Source of the DNA: Macropodus opercularis
Taxonomy: Eukaryota; Chordata; Actinopteri; Anabantiformes; Osphronemidae
NCBI GenBank assembly: GCA_030770545.1
Contig: CM061100.1
Location: forward strand, 13,198,501-13,262,500
Direction: 5' to 3'
DNA length: 64,000 nucleotides
Positions 1-12,102 of this stretch are shown here, one piece after another (position 1 is the first letter of the stretch; the number at the start of each line of letters is the position of its first letter). Below the pieces are notes generated by a model. That model made no database searches. It was not told where the DNA came from and was given only the letters and a program-made list of their open reading frames with translations. The position numbers and the translations under genes are program-made.

Positions 1-2193
1 TGGGCTCTGAGTTAAGCGTCTGGGGCTTGATGCTGAAGTCCTCCACCTGTCCAACCTGCACATCCAACAGCAAAAACAAAACCTTTCTTGATCTGTTCAG
101 TCATAATTATACTTTTTCAGGTTTTGCTCTAAACGGTAGTTTCTACCACTACCACAAATGACTTCTGAAATTATTTCTTTTAGCTAGAATGACCCAAACA
201 TTTGCAACAATTTTGAGTTTGTTTACAATATTAACACTATTTGTTATGGAATCACATGGTTTTACTAGTAATATTACCTTTATGTCAAACGTATCAAAGT
301 TGTAGGGGACTCGATGGTAGAGGAGTGTTGTCGCGGGCCTCTTGATATTGCAAATTTCTCCCATAAACTTGTTGTCCAGCACGGGTGCTTTTGGCTCCTC
401 TGCTAAAACGTCAAACCTCCAAAACAATGGAAAAACAGATGAATTATTCTCATGCATCGACATTTGTAACCGTCACAAACGTCCAATATGAGGCACATTT
501 GTTGTTATGGCAGCTTTGGTGTTCAAATGAGAGGATATCATCATTACCAGAGAATAAACAGGACCCTGAACAGGGCAATGGAATTTATGACCACCTCTGG
601 CAGGAATGTGAGCTGTTTCACTTTAAAGCTGAAGATCTGACCCTGTGACCTTTAGCTTACCCATTCTGCACCAGGTCGGCCCCGGGGGCCGGTTTCCTCT
701 CTGCTGGACACACAGTGCTGAAGCTGACGCAGTCCCTCTCATCAGAGTTATCGACACAGTCATTCTGTTTGTTACATGTCAGGGTTGAATTGATGCAGCG
801 TCCTGTCACAGAAAGAATGCTTTAGATTTGTGTGTGTGTGTGTGTGGGGGGGGGGGGGGGGTGGTGTAAGGATAGAATTAAGATTTTGAGTTGTGCCTTT
901 AGTTGTGATGGTTGTGTGAAGGGAAGGTTTCTAATAGAACTTCAGGCAAAATCAAAACACAATTACCATTATCACACTTGAAGTTGTCTTTGCAGTCAAT
1001 GGGTGGCAACTTGCAAGCTCTCAAAGGGTAACAGGGCCTCTCCTCTGTCAGCTCCTCACTGCAGGCACCTCCACCAAACTGGGCTGGCCTCAGGACAGCC
1101 CGGGTTCGAAACTAAGGCAATAGCATATGACCAGGAGAAATCAGCTCAATGTGACATTCCTGTTAAATAATAAGAATAGATAAAAAACAAACCGTTTGGG
1201 GTTTCAACTAAATCAACCAGGATCAAATTCATGAAAACAATTTACAGAATTGCGTAACTGAACCTAGTAGTTCACAAATGTTTTTGAAATTTCCAACCCT
1301 ATTAACGTCTTGCAAATAAGCCCTGATCGACTACAGCTGGCGGCTTCCCTGTGCCGACAGAAAAGGAATGTTGAATGCATTGATTATAACAAGTCCAAGG
1401 AGTCTGTACTATCACATTTCACATCACTACGACCTCACACACTGCTCCTGAATTCCTGAAAAAGCCCTAAACTGAGACATGAGCAAAGAAAAAGGAGCAA
1501 AGGAGATTTTCAATAATCAGAAAGATGCACGGAGGCGTGAGTGAAGCTATGGTGGCAGCGTCTTATCTGAGCTGGAGCACAGTTACATAAAAATTCTACT
1601 GAAGAATCCAAATCATTAGTGTGACAGTTATGATATTGGACACAATAGTGCGTCAGAAGAGAACAGTGAGGTTTTTGGATAATACCGTAGTTGATGCTAA
1701 AGAAAATAAACGAATTCCGTGGAAGCGAAATCGTTTGCAGCTGCGTGTGTGTGCACAAGCCACTGTTTCTTGCCTGTTTCTTGGCACAGGGCGAGCAGTC
1801 AGACCAGGGCCCAAAGTCTGTCAGCAGGCAGTTGATTGGACAGGCGTGCTCATTGCAGGCTCTTGTCTCGGATCGCTCACAGATCTGATGGCAGCTGCTC
1901 TTCCAATAATAGTCATCATACACAAAGTTCCTGTGGCAAAACAAGGACCTTTATTGTATTTCACAACTCTAAGTGAAAACAGCTTTAAAGAAATCCGCTC
2001 AAATGCTATTTTCCTGCTGTAAGTTTGCATCGTATTCTGTGCCTCACTTGAATCTGACTTGGGTTCCATGATTGCAGGTACTGGAGCAGGCGGTCCAGAG
2101 ACCCCAGGGGTATTTGTCACAGAAACAGGCCAGACCAGCTGATATGCAGCTGAGAAGCTGCAGCAGCAGGAGAAAGCCAACGGACGGAGCCAT
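1..2193 (-). CDS. c6: Complement component C6, 5' part (partial, runs off left edge)
   Basis: C6 is a secreted plasma protein that joins C5b to start the membrane attack complex. Six coding exons are readable on the minus strand: 2048-2193, 1774-1930, 967-1111, 661-802, 278-416 and 1-55 (incomplete); all phases agree. The start at 2193 opens a signal peptide (MAPSVGFLLLLQLLSC...) ending near residue 23. Next come a thrombospondin type 1 repeat beginning CFCDKYPWGLWTACSSTC, a second one (CPINCLLTDFGPWSDCSPC, very close to human C6), an LDL-receptor class A domain (CINSTLTCNKQNDC, DNSDERDC), and the start of the MACPF region (LAEEPKAPVLDNKF). The remaining MACPF, EGF, sushi and FIM domains lie beyond base 1. 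C7, the closest paralogue, lacks the second N-terminal repeat in this form. The exon 2 donor is GC rather than GT. Any 5' UTR exon was not resolved. Confidence 0.93.
829..861. repeat. (TG)n microsatellite followed by poly-G
   Basis: A short TG run (about 829-846) passes directly into an uninterrupted run of G to about 861. It sits in the c6 intron between the exons at 661-802 and 967-1111. Confidence 0.9.
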
Positions 2194-5100
2194 CAGGGTA
2201 ATTTCAAGCTGTTGCACCTCCTTTGAAAAGAAGTTATCAGACAGGATAAGCTCAAGTAACGCTACTTCCCAACAGAGGAAGACTGATTACCACCACACCC
2301 AAGTCCAGAGAGCTGCAATGTTTCAACATCTGACACCACAAAATAATACAAAAGCATTTAACATCTCAAGCAGCAGTTTATTCCCGTCATTTAGACTGAA
2401 TACATATTTTTGTTGCATACAATCTAGTAGCGTAGAAAAGCCACGTTTTAAGTTTAGGACATTTCATAAACAGAGTGAATTCAACATTTGAAGCTGTCAC
2501 AAAATGCAAACAAAGGGAGAAACAGAACAAACGAACAAATGCACAGAGCAACTAAGAGTCATGGTGCATTTTGAAGAGCTGCATATTGTTTTCCAACATA
2601 CACATGAGAGATATGCTTTTAAACTAAAAAGATTCTTACCACATACAAGACTTTGTCCTCAGCAGATGTTCCAACGTGCAAATCGGTAGATCAGCTGTTT
2701 GAATATGTTTCACCTGTAGAGGGTCTTCAGGAAAAGTCCACTCTGCACTGCAGACAGAGCTGAATCTGACTGTGAGGTCTGTGCCTGAGTCTCCAGCAGA
2801 AATATAAGGCTCTGCTTGATGACTTCTCAGGGGGATTCAGTCAGTTTCTTGGTTTCTGTTGCCCAATCCGTGCGCAAAAACATGTTTCTAATCTTTTTCT
2901 TTTTCTAATATTAGGAATCATCAGAGCACATTGAAAAAGTTCTTACATAAGCCATTTGTATCTGAAGTTTACGGGAAGTAAAGTGCTCTGGCATGTCCCA
3001 GCTCCAGAGACAAAAAACAGATGTTGCGGGTCTGAAACTTGACAGTTTGACTTACTGTAGGAGGAGAAAATTATTTTTCTTTCCACTAGTACTTGCACAA
3101 TCTGGTACAAAACATAATCAATAGCTTTTACTTGACTGTTTTATAAGAAACAACTTTACCAGTTTTGCATAACTGCAGCTACAATTAATAAATAATGTTT
3201 AATTAGGTCTGATGTGTTGTTGCTTCATACGTATTATGTCTGGAATAAAATTATAGATTTATTAAATGTACAGAATGTTGAGTTTCTGTGATTTAATGGT
3301 TTAAGTAAAATAGGATTGTTCCCTGGTTAAAATATAAAGGGTCCATTTCTCATCATTTTGAGAAAGTGGGTTCAAAACACAGACAAAAGATATTTTTAAT
3401 TCAAATGATACCCAGCGGAAGGAAGATGAGGTGAAATAAATGATTTGATAAAAGACAACTGCGCTCAGTAACACGATCAAAAAGGAAAATATAAATACTG
3501 TATTGTTGTATAATCAAAGGTTTGAGCATTTTGGGATATAGTTGGATTAAAGACTTTATGCAGAGGTTTGGTATGAATAAGTCAAAATACTACTGGAAAA
3601 AATATGTTCCCTGCATCCATCTCTGCACTAAACCGTTTAAACATGAGGCTATCAAAATAAGGATTCAATTTACTAACTGTAAATGTGAATCTTTCTCTAA
3701 ATTAAATGTGACCAAAAACAAACATAATTTTATTACATATAAAAGTTTATTGATTTTATAAAATGCCCTAAGCTGTACATAGTAGATTCTCCATAATGCA
3801 GGACACACTAATTATGCATGGCTTCATCTACGTCATACACATGCCAAAACAAAGAATTTAGCTCGCTAGACAACACCACATCAGAATACATATAAGGAAA
3901 ATACACCAACTTACAAATTACTTTGCACTTACATTCAGTGGGAAATGGCTGCAGCAAAACACTTAAGGAACCTTACAGTTAGTTTTGGTTGTTTTTTGAT
4001 TTTTCTCTCTATGTGGAACATCAACAAAGCCCTTGTGATGAAAACTGAAGCTGAAAGTGTAAAGTGTTCTTTTCAGGGAAGACTGCGCGAAACAAGACTA
4101 CAGTAAATGCATGGCCGGCGCCCCCTAGAGGTCGTAATGAACATTACACCCTAAAATTTAAAGCATCGGACAAGTTGACCAACACACATATGATACAGGT
4201 TTTTACAGTAAATGTAGAGAAATAATAATAATAATAAAATTAAAAGAAAAAAACTTGAATTTCACCCTTGAAACTACACTCGGGCTCAGAGAGAAAGTAA
4301 ATGGGTGTTGGGGCCAAGACGAGGAGGAAAGTTGGTAAAAGCAAAACATAGAGAAGGTTTATGATGAATAGTTTGTATGTAAAATCTTTTTATAGGTTGT
4401 ACATATTAATATGCAGTGACTTGATGTAATGCTTCAATATTTAGTTTATTGCTGTTGATTATGCTGATAAAGTATTAGTAGTCACCTTCTGCAGATCAGG
4501 AATATCCACACAAACAGGGAATGGAAGTGACATGTGGCTCTAACCCAGTTGCACTACAGCTGGGGACAGGGAGATTTTATCTCTTCCATAGAAGAGATAC
4601 CAAGGTTGAGAAAACCCTTAACAAGTCGTCCTTTAGCCAAAGTAAAAGAAATCTCATGAAAGTGAAGTACATGTAATTGACCAAGCTCAACATCACTGTT
4701 TATCACTGACAATACCGGAGGAAAATTTAAAAAAGCTGAAAACCATCTAAAAGTTAAAGTTTAGGCAAAGCTTGTAAACAGCTTCATCACCATATTTTGT
4801 TTGTTGTTTTTGTTTACAGGTTTATCTAGAGTTAGATAACTGTTACATTTCTAGGAACCAGTGGAGTAGATGAAATTTGCTTTGTCTACATGGTAACTGT
4901 TAGAAACACCAGCTTCTACTGAGTGGTGTTCAGGCAAATACATCAGCCAAGACGAGTCATAGAGGGACACGCTCACACGTGGAGGTGTGACACACGCACA
5001 GTGAGACACTTATGAACTAAAACTACCTGTGCATAGCCAGAATATATACACTTATTATTTTCCATGTCTACACTAATGAAACAAAATGCAAATATGCAAG

Positions 5101-5408
5101 GGAGGAAATACACAAACTCAGTGTTTTTAGCTGAACTGTGCCACATTTGAGTCATGTTCTAGACTGCAGTCATTTATTATTTACTGTTGTCCAACCAGGC
5201 CCTGGCTTCACTACTTACCTCTTCTACTGGGCTTTGTTAATCTCCTACTGACCTGAAACCTTCTAAAACAAAAGAAAACAACAAACAAAAACAAAACTTA
5301 ATTACAAATAATTTACATACGCTCAAGTGGAACATAGCAACCTGATGAAAGACAAAATCAAAGTAACTGATACTAAAACATGGGATAAACATATAACAGA
5401 TAAGACTC
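2194..5408. other. Intergenic stretch between c6 and rgs7bp
   Basis: No supported coding sequence. The left end should hold the 5' flank of c6 and the right end the 3' UTR of rgs7bp. A TTTATT at 5173-5178 (AATAAA on the minus strand) is a candidate poly(A) signal about 235 bases past the rgs7bp stop. A short (AAT)n run lies near 4224-4236. The short open frames here are AT-rich and show no family signature. Confidence 0.6.
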
Positions 5409-8400
5409 TTAGCCAGAAACCATGCAGCAGAGTCCAGGGAAACGTCTCTTCCTCTGTCTGTTCAGTGGGTGAGGAGTCAGATTCAACAAGCTGCTGTCAT
5501 CTGGAACAAACAAACACAATTCAGACAAAGTCCCAGATGGTCCCAACCTTCGTACTGGATGCTTGAAACAATTTGCTTTATATCTGCATTGACTTTTTTT
5601 ATTTCATATGTTCTTTTATAGCCATAAATTCAATTCAATTCAATTCAACTTTATTTATATAGCGCCAATTCACAACATCAGTTATCTCAAGGCACTTTAC
5701 AAGTAAGGTTTTAAGACCTTACACAACTAAACCCAACAAATCCCACATAGAGCAGCTTTTAATTGTAGCCAATCGATAAATTGTACATTACATAAAGGGT
5801 TGTACTAGCGAACATTGTTATGTCATACATGTTTTATACCTGCCAGTAATGTTGCACGTTTATCTGTGAGCCTTTAAACAATATTAACAACTAAAACCTG
5901 TTATTAGAGTAGTAATATCTGGACCCTAGATTGTACGTCCTTCATTCACTGAGCTCTTTTTTCTTTTTTTCTTCTATCCACTAACATGCCTCCATTTCCA
6001 CATGTGACTAACTTTGTCCCTTTTCTCTCCTAGTTGTGCTTCTCCCCTTCTGTCTCTCTCTCTATTCTCATCTACAAATATCATCAGACTCAGAGTCGTG
6101 TGTCTCCAGTGTTCAGTTGCTGGTCCAACCATCCTGTCTGTGTTCTGTTGCTGCTTGTTTTGTTGTTGTGGTTGTGTTCTTTTCTCTCTTTTCTATCCCC
6201 CCACTCCAACTGGTCAAGGCAGATGGCCGCCCACACTGAGCCTGGGTCTGCTGGAGGTTTCTTCCTCGTTAGAGAGGGAGTTTTTCCTCCACTGTTGCTA
6301 TTTAAATGTACAATTTATCGATTGGCTACAATTAAAAGCTTGCTCTATGTAAGAATTGTTGGGTTTAGTTGTGTAAGGTCTTAAAACCTTACTTGTAAAG
6401 TGCCTTGAGATAACTGATGTTGTGAATTGGCGCTATATAAATAAAGTTGAATTGAATTGAATTTGTGCCAATAATAAACACTGTGAAAGTAACAGACTGT
6501 ACTGAGTCTTCTTTACGATAGATAACTTTGAAATTAATCACTGAAATGAAAAATGAGTCGTTCGTCTTTTTTTTGTCATGTTTTTGTTTCTTTTTACTTT
6601 TGTCATTTTATACCTTGGTTTTTCAGTGGCAAAGGCATCGTGTCCCTGAGTTTGCTGAGTAAGTTTCTCATCTCTCTCATATCTCTGCGATCACAAAGAA
6701 ACAAGCAATCAGCAAATCGTTACACAGTTTCTGCAGCATCAACAGAGACACTGAGTTGAAAAATCAGACGCAATGAGCGTACCTCTCTATGTTCTCAATG
6801 TCATTTCCCACCAGCCACTGCTCCTGAGGGAAGTCGATGGGAGAGGAAGATCTGTCCTCTAGGATAGGAACGTCAGAGCTCTCATCCACCCTAAAGTCCA
6901 CCCTTGGTTCAGAGTCAGTTCCTTGGGGACCGGACAGAGACAGCAACACTTTAAAACCAACTGCATCTACCAGGTTAAGCAACAGATGACTGGTTCCCAC
7001 AACAGAGCCACAGAGAGACAGTCCATAAATGACTCACTATGCATTTACACTGCATTGCTATGTTTAATTGAATCAGAATTTACCTCAGTGTCATCATTTT
7101 TAGTAGTAGCTGGTGGACATTTCAGCACAAAAGCGTTTTTAAACATTACTAACTGCCTGTAGAATGAATATTCTGAACACTGTGCAGTGTTCAACTGTGA
7201 TGGGAGAGAATGTTATACGTTGCTGAAATCTGCAACTGACCACTGGGTGGTAGCAACATGCCTTCAACTGGTCGTTTGCCGATTTTTAACATCTTGTTAA
7301 TTCCTTTATTAAAAATTAACAAATAAATTGCCTACATGTTTTAGCTGAAATCTACAAAACACAATATTAAAATGTAACTAATTTAGAGCATTTGATGTTT
7401 TGAAAAAGCTCAGTTTATTGTAGCTCTGGCTTTTAAACTGTAAACAGGTCAATGTTACATTAACTTCAGTGGCATGAGATTCACACGGAGGTGGTTAAAG
7501 AAAAAACCCTGTGTCTCTAAGCTTTTCCTACAGCTTTGATTAAACTCAAAATAAGCCTCAAGCCATTACACGACTTGTTATAATAAACGTACTGATGCCT
7601 TTATGTTCTGATATTGTCTCTACATTTCTGACAACATCATAATCATCATAACATCATTTATTTATTATAACATGTTAGGATTTGTGATTGTACTTTTCCT
7701 GTGAAGCTGCAGCACCCCCAGCAGGCACATGGATTTGAGCATCTCTGTTATGAACATCTCCAGGCAACACTGCAGCTGGATGAAGAGCCTACAGATCTCA
7801 GGGTGGATCTCTCCGTCCTCCGGACTGCAGCAGGAGGGGAACAAGGTAGATGAGGAGGAAAGGGTGGAGAGCAGCATATGGGCGAAAGACGGGCAAATGA
7901 ACAGGAGACAATCCAGTTAGTCAAACTGAGAAGGTTGAATGTGCATGTAGCTTCTAAACATGTTTACAATTTTTAAATTGTGTGCTGGTTTAAAATGTAG
8001 AAATGTATTCACAGATTTATTTTGCAAGCTTGACAATTATTTTTTTAGATACTACTAATAGTATAAAACAGTAAAACAATGATGACATGAAGAGTATGCC
8101 CGTTAATACTTAGTTATGCTTTACACTTCTTAGACACAAACTTCATTGGTAAAATACATTTATTTTATTAAGCGGTGTATTAAAACGTGTTTTAGAGATT
8201 CAAACTAACTGATTTTGTCATAAATTCGCTCGTGATATTATGCATCTTCAGTTGGAACAAGCAGCTCATTGTTTCAGGAGCTCGAACAGAGCGAACAGCA
8301 TTTCAGCACCATGGACAGATGACAGTTTCGTGAAAACCCACTCGGACTCGTTTGGCTTCTGTCCAGTTATCACACTTTACTGTCGCCGCTGTTTTCTTAC

Positions 8401-8960
8401 CCTGACACAGAAATGACGGCCAGGTCCTGGTGCGCCGCCCGAGCCATGGAGCATCCTTTGGTCCGCGTTTGATGCATCTGAGCCCGCAGGGACGGACAAT
8501 CTGCCGAGATCTCCCCGACGGATATGACCTGCTCCCGGTACAGCGCTACCAGGGTGTTGAATTCTTGCACAGTCTGAAAAATACCAAATAAATACTGTTG
8601 TTAGCCAATATTATGTTGTTAGTATATTATAATATACAGTTAGATCGCATTCAAAGCACAGAATGCAGCAATAAAAAGCCCGCAAATGATTCCCTGCGCT
8701 TTTCTTTTCGTCCCTTTGCGCCACGGCTGCACCTGTACGATACGAATAAAAGAAGAACGTTGGTGCACTACGTTAAACGCCGACGTCTTCCAGCATCAGC
8801 CATTTGTCTGTAGTCAGCCAGGACTCACCATCCTGCTGCAGTCCACAGCCCCCTCCGTGCTCTCCCTCCGCTCCGGCTCCGTCTGCGCGCCTCTACTGAG
8901 GGGGAAAATGCTCCCTGCTGGTCGTGGGCGCTTCTTCCGCCCGCACGGTGCAGAACTCAT
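5409..8960 (-). CDS. rgs7bp: Regulator of G-protein signalling 7-binding protein (R7BP)
   Basis: R7BP binds R7-family RGS/Gbeta5 complexes and shuttles them between plasma membrane and nucleus, speeding shut-off of Gi/o signalling in neurons. Six coding exons on the minus strand: 8829-8960, 8401-8573, 7694-7824, 6783-6921, 6614-6684 and 5409-5500. They total 738 nt (245 aa; human is 257) with consistent phases. The start is set by MSSAPCGRKKRPRP, matching the human N-terminus. Diagnostic blocks are VQEFNTLVALYRE, PEDGEIHPEICRLFIQLQCC, DMREMRNLLSKLRDTMPLPL and the C-terminus DDSSLLNLTPHPL. The last residues hold a polybasic RKRR followed by GLCC, the family's nuclear-localisation and palmitoylation switch. 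One local change is phenylalanine to proline just before GLCC. Exon 1 lies in a CpG-rich region. The last intron (5501-6613) carries an inverted pair of LINE-2 ends. Neighbours rnf180 and htr1a match the mammalian order. Confidence 0.96.
5628..6463. mobile_element. Two LINE-2 3' ends in inverted orientation
   Basis: Bases 5628 to about 5790 read as the reverse complement of 6303-6463. Both arms carry the same terminal segment (GCGCCAATTCACAAC.../...GTTGTGAATTGGCGC) and end in GAATT-type pentamers. The right arm extends back to about 5930, giving a longer plus-oriented 3' end similar to 55.9-56.49 kb. The pair sits inside the last intron of rgs7bp. Open frames in 6014-6384 are just this repeat read in three frames. 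Confidence 0.85.
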
Positions 8961-9310
8961 GCATGCACATTCACCACCGAAGACCAAGCAGGTGCAGACA
9001 GACAAAGACAGCCCCTGTTCTCTGGTAGCTGCCGTGTCCTCTGTAGAGCAGGGACTCTTCTCGCACACGCCGCGGGGTCGACGGATTGGTAAGATTTTAA
9101 AGCTCCCGCAGGAGAGGTGCGGTGGTTCCACGGATCGGGACTGTGAAACGGACCGGACAGACCCCCAGCAGCTTCCTCTGCATCCCAGCCGAGAGGAGAG
9201 TCACCTTCAGCCCCTCCTGAAGGCCGAGACGGAGGCTTCTCAGTCTTCCGCCGCGCGCTCACGTGTGAGGAGGATTCAGAGGGAGCCAACAGCAAAACAA
9301 GTCGTCACCC
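8690..9310 (-). promoter_or_regulatory. CpG-rich promoter region of rgs7bp
   Basis: The sequence around coding exon 1 (8829-8960) and upstream to about 9310 is clearly richer in G+C and in CG dinucleotides than the AT-rich flanks. This is expected of a CpG-island promoter driving the minus-strand gene. The transcription start was not located. A 210-codon open frame on the plus strand here is explained by low stop-codon density. Confidence 0.6.
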
Positions 9311-9515
9311 CCGCCTGACAATTAACTGTTTAGTCACAGCGGTGGTCCAGAAAAACTCCTTTCAGGGTTTCTAGCGTCACATTTATCTGGCCTTTAACAT
9401 ATCATGTGCAGCTATTATTATTTTGATGAAAATAACAGATTCAGCTTAGAAGCGCATAAAAAGCAATATGTTTAACTTCTCTCTGCTCAGAGCCTCCACA
9501 GTATTAGTATCAGTT

Positions 9516-11080
9516 ATTCAATTCAATTCAACTTTATTTATATTGCGCCAATTCACAACATCAGTTATTTCAAGGCACTTTACAAGTAAGGTTTTCAGAC
9601 CTTACACAACTAGACCCAACAAATCAGACAGAAAGAGAGAAGCACAACTAGGAGAGAACAGAGACAAAGTTAGTCACATGTGAACATGGAGGTTAGTGGA
9701 TAGAATAAATAGAAAACCAGAGGAGCTCAGTGAATGAAGGAGGTTCCAGCATCTAAGTCTATAGCAGCTGAACTAAGAGATGGATCAGAGCGACCAGAAC
9801 CATCTGGAACCATCAGCTTTGTCCAAAAAAAAGGTTTTAAGCATAGTTTTAAAGCAGAGAGGGCGTCTGCTGCTAGAACCTGAACTGGAAGCTGGTTCCA
9901 CATAGAAGAGCTTGGAGCTAAAGGCTCTGCCTCCCGTTCTACAGGTAGAAACTCTAGGAACCACCAGTAGACCAGCGCTCTGAGAACCAAGCGTTCTGTT
10001 GGAGCAGAAGGAGCCATGAGGTCTTTAAGACAAGATGGAGCTTTATTATGAAGAGCTTTGGAAGTGAGGAGAAGAATTTTGAATTCTATCCTAGATTTTA
10101 CAGGACAGAGAAGCTAATGTAGGAGAAATGTGATCTCTCTTCCTGAGTCCAGTCAGACTCTGGCTGCAGCATTTTGAATTAACTGGAGGCTTTTTAAAGA
10201 GTCATTGGGTCAAACTATGAGCAGGGAGACACAGTCGTCCAGCCTGGAGGAACTAATGCAGGGATTCATGTTTCAGCATCACTCTGTGAGAGGATGCTCT
10301 TAATTTTAGCAACATTCCTCAGGTGGAAGTAGGCAGTTCTAGAGATTTCTTTAATATATGATGTAAAGGAGAGATCCTGGTCAAAAATGACACCAAGGTT
10401 CCTACAGTAGAACTTGAAGCTAACGTGATGTCATCCAGAGTAACCATCTGATTCAGTAATGAGTCTCTGTGGTTTTTACCAAGTATAATAACCTCAGTTT
10501 TATCTGAATTTAGTTGTAGGAAGTTATGGGACATCCAGGATTTGATATCATTTAAACAAGTTTGAAGTTTGACTAATTGGTTTGTTTCATCTGCTTTCAT
10601 GGAGAAATATAACTGAGTATCGTCTGCATAGCAGTGAAAACTTATAGAATGTATCCTAATAATATTACTGAGAGGAGACATGTGCAGACTGAAAAGTATT
10701 GGACCAAGCACAGAACCCTGTGGAACAACAAAGCTAATTTTTGAGCGGATGGAAGATTGATCATGAACATGAACAAACTGGAATCTGTTCAACAGATAAG
10801 ACTTAAACCATCCCAGTGCTTTGCCTTTAATCCAGTGCTATGTTACAGTCTCTGCAATAGAATCTTGTGATCTATCGTATCAAATGCTGCACTAAGATCT
10901 AACAGGACAAGTACAGAAACTAGACCATTGTCTGTAAGAAGATCACAAGTGACTCTAATCAGAGCTGTTTCTGTCTGTTATGGATCTGAATCCTGACTGG
11001 AAGTTTTCATACAGGTTATTTCAATTAATGATGAATAATCTGTGGTTCTAACAGCACAAAGTGCTTTTTTTATAGTATTA
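9516..11080 (-). mobile_element. 5'-truncated LINE-2 retrotransposon, minus orientation
   Basis: Starts with the tail (ATTCA pentamers on the plus strand at 9516-9530) and the shared 3' segment (GCGCCAATTCACAAC). Continuing into the element on the minus strand, 9727-10017 encodes the C-terminal piece also present at 55.7 kb (PTERLVLRALVYWWFLEFL), and 10319-10792 encodes a reverse transcriptase segment with VPQGSVLGPILFSL and the catalytic YADD (FHCYADDTQLYF). The frames are broken and endonuclease and N-terminal parts are missing, so it is dead. The left end near 11080 is approximate. It lies between rgs7bp and rnf180. Confidence 0.88.
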
Positions 11081-12102
11081 ACTGTCTTTCCATGCTACAC
11101 AGGATTCACGTAATTTGTTGGACGCCACTGTCTTTCTAGTATTCATGTCCTCTGCTTAAGGCTGCGGATCTCTGCCCAATTAGATGACACCATGTAAACG
11201 GGCAAGGTCCTCAAGATGATTTGATCTTAAGGACGTTATCACCTCGAGATAGATATAGATAGATAGCACAGAAATAGATGAAGTCGCTGTTTAAAGTGAT
11301 TCAATGCAGCATTATTAAGAAAAGCAAACTAATTGTATTTATTACTTTGACTTAGCCTACAAGGAGCATGTATGGTTATTTAAATACTTTCTGATGGTTG
11401 CTAATAAATGATGCTGATGTTTAAGATGGTGGATATTTGGCTTCTGATTGACGATTTCTCCTTTACAATGTTTTGGAAGCTCACTTTGAAATGAGGACAG
11501 AAGTCTTATGGCTTTGTTAAATAAATCTTTCTGTTTTATACAAAACCCACAATTATCTCATTAACTTACCCCAAACTCTTCTTTTTTTTTCTTTTCAAAT
11601 AATTACTGAACCATCAGCCAAAACAATAAACATTCTGAATACATTTTGATTAGTAATAGAATGAAATTAGTGCCATTTCCCTCAGATTTACAGTTTTAGG
11701 GTCTTTCAAAAGAATAAATCATCCTCAGTAAAATAAATTTGTCCATTTCTTATTTCCAATTCACATGATTCTTCATACAGTAGGAAGAGTTGTCACAGTG
11801 TGGTGAAGGCAAAAAGCAGAAGATGAGATTATTATCAAGTTAGTTTGTAGCGTATTGGCCCATACTATAAAACTTTTCAGCTAATTGTTCACATTATTAA
11901 TCAGAAAACAACCAGATTAACTTCCCATTAGAGTTCAAACATTGTGCTTTCATATATTCTGAACACATAAGATGTACAGTATCTAAAACGTTTAACACTG
12001 AAACAGCAGGTTTGACTTGTGACATCTGTCCACTGATGAAACCGAAACAGACACAAATTCAGATAACGGTGCGACACAAACTGTCGAGTGATCCTCTGCT
12101 TC
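11081..12102. other. Intergenic and 3' flank of rnf180
   Basis: AT-rich sequence with no supported coding region. A short GATA-type run (TAGATAGATATAGATAGATAG) lies near 11247-11266. The right end should contain the 3' UTR of rnf180. Confidence 0.6.

Noticed and set aside
6014..6384. Three overlapping plus-strand frames over 6.0-6.4 kb
   Set aside because: They are the 3' UTR of a LINE-2 copy; the same sequence recurs at 56.07-56.36 kb.
8686..9318. 210-codon plus-strand frame
   Set aside because: Antisense across the CpG-rich rgs7bp exon 1; no domain and no splice support.
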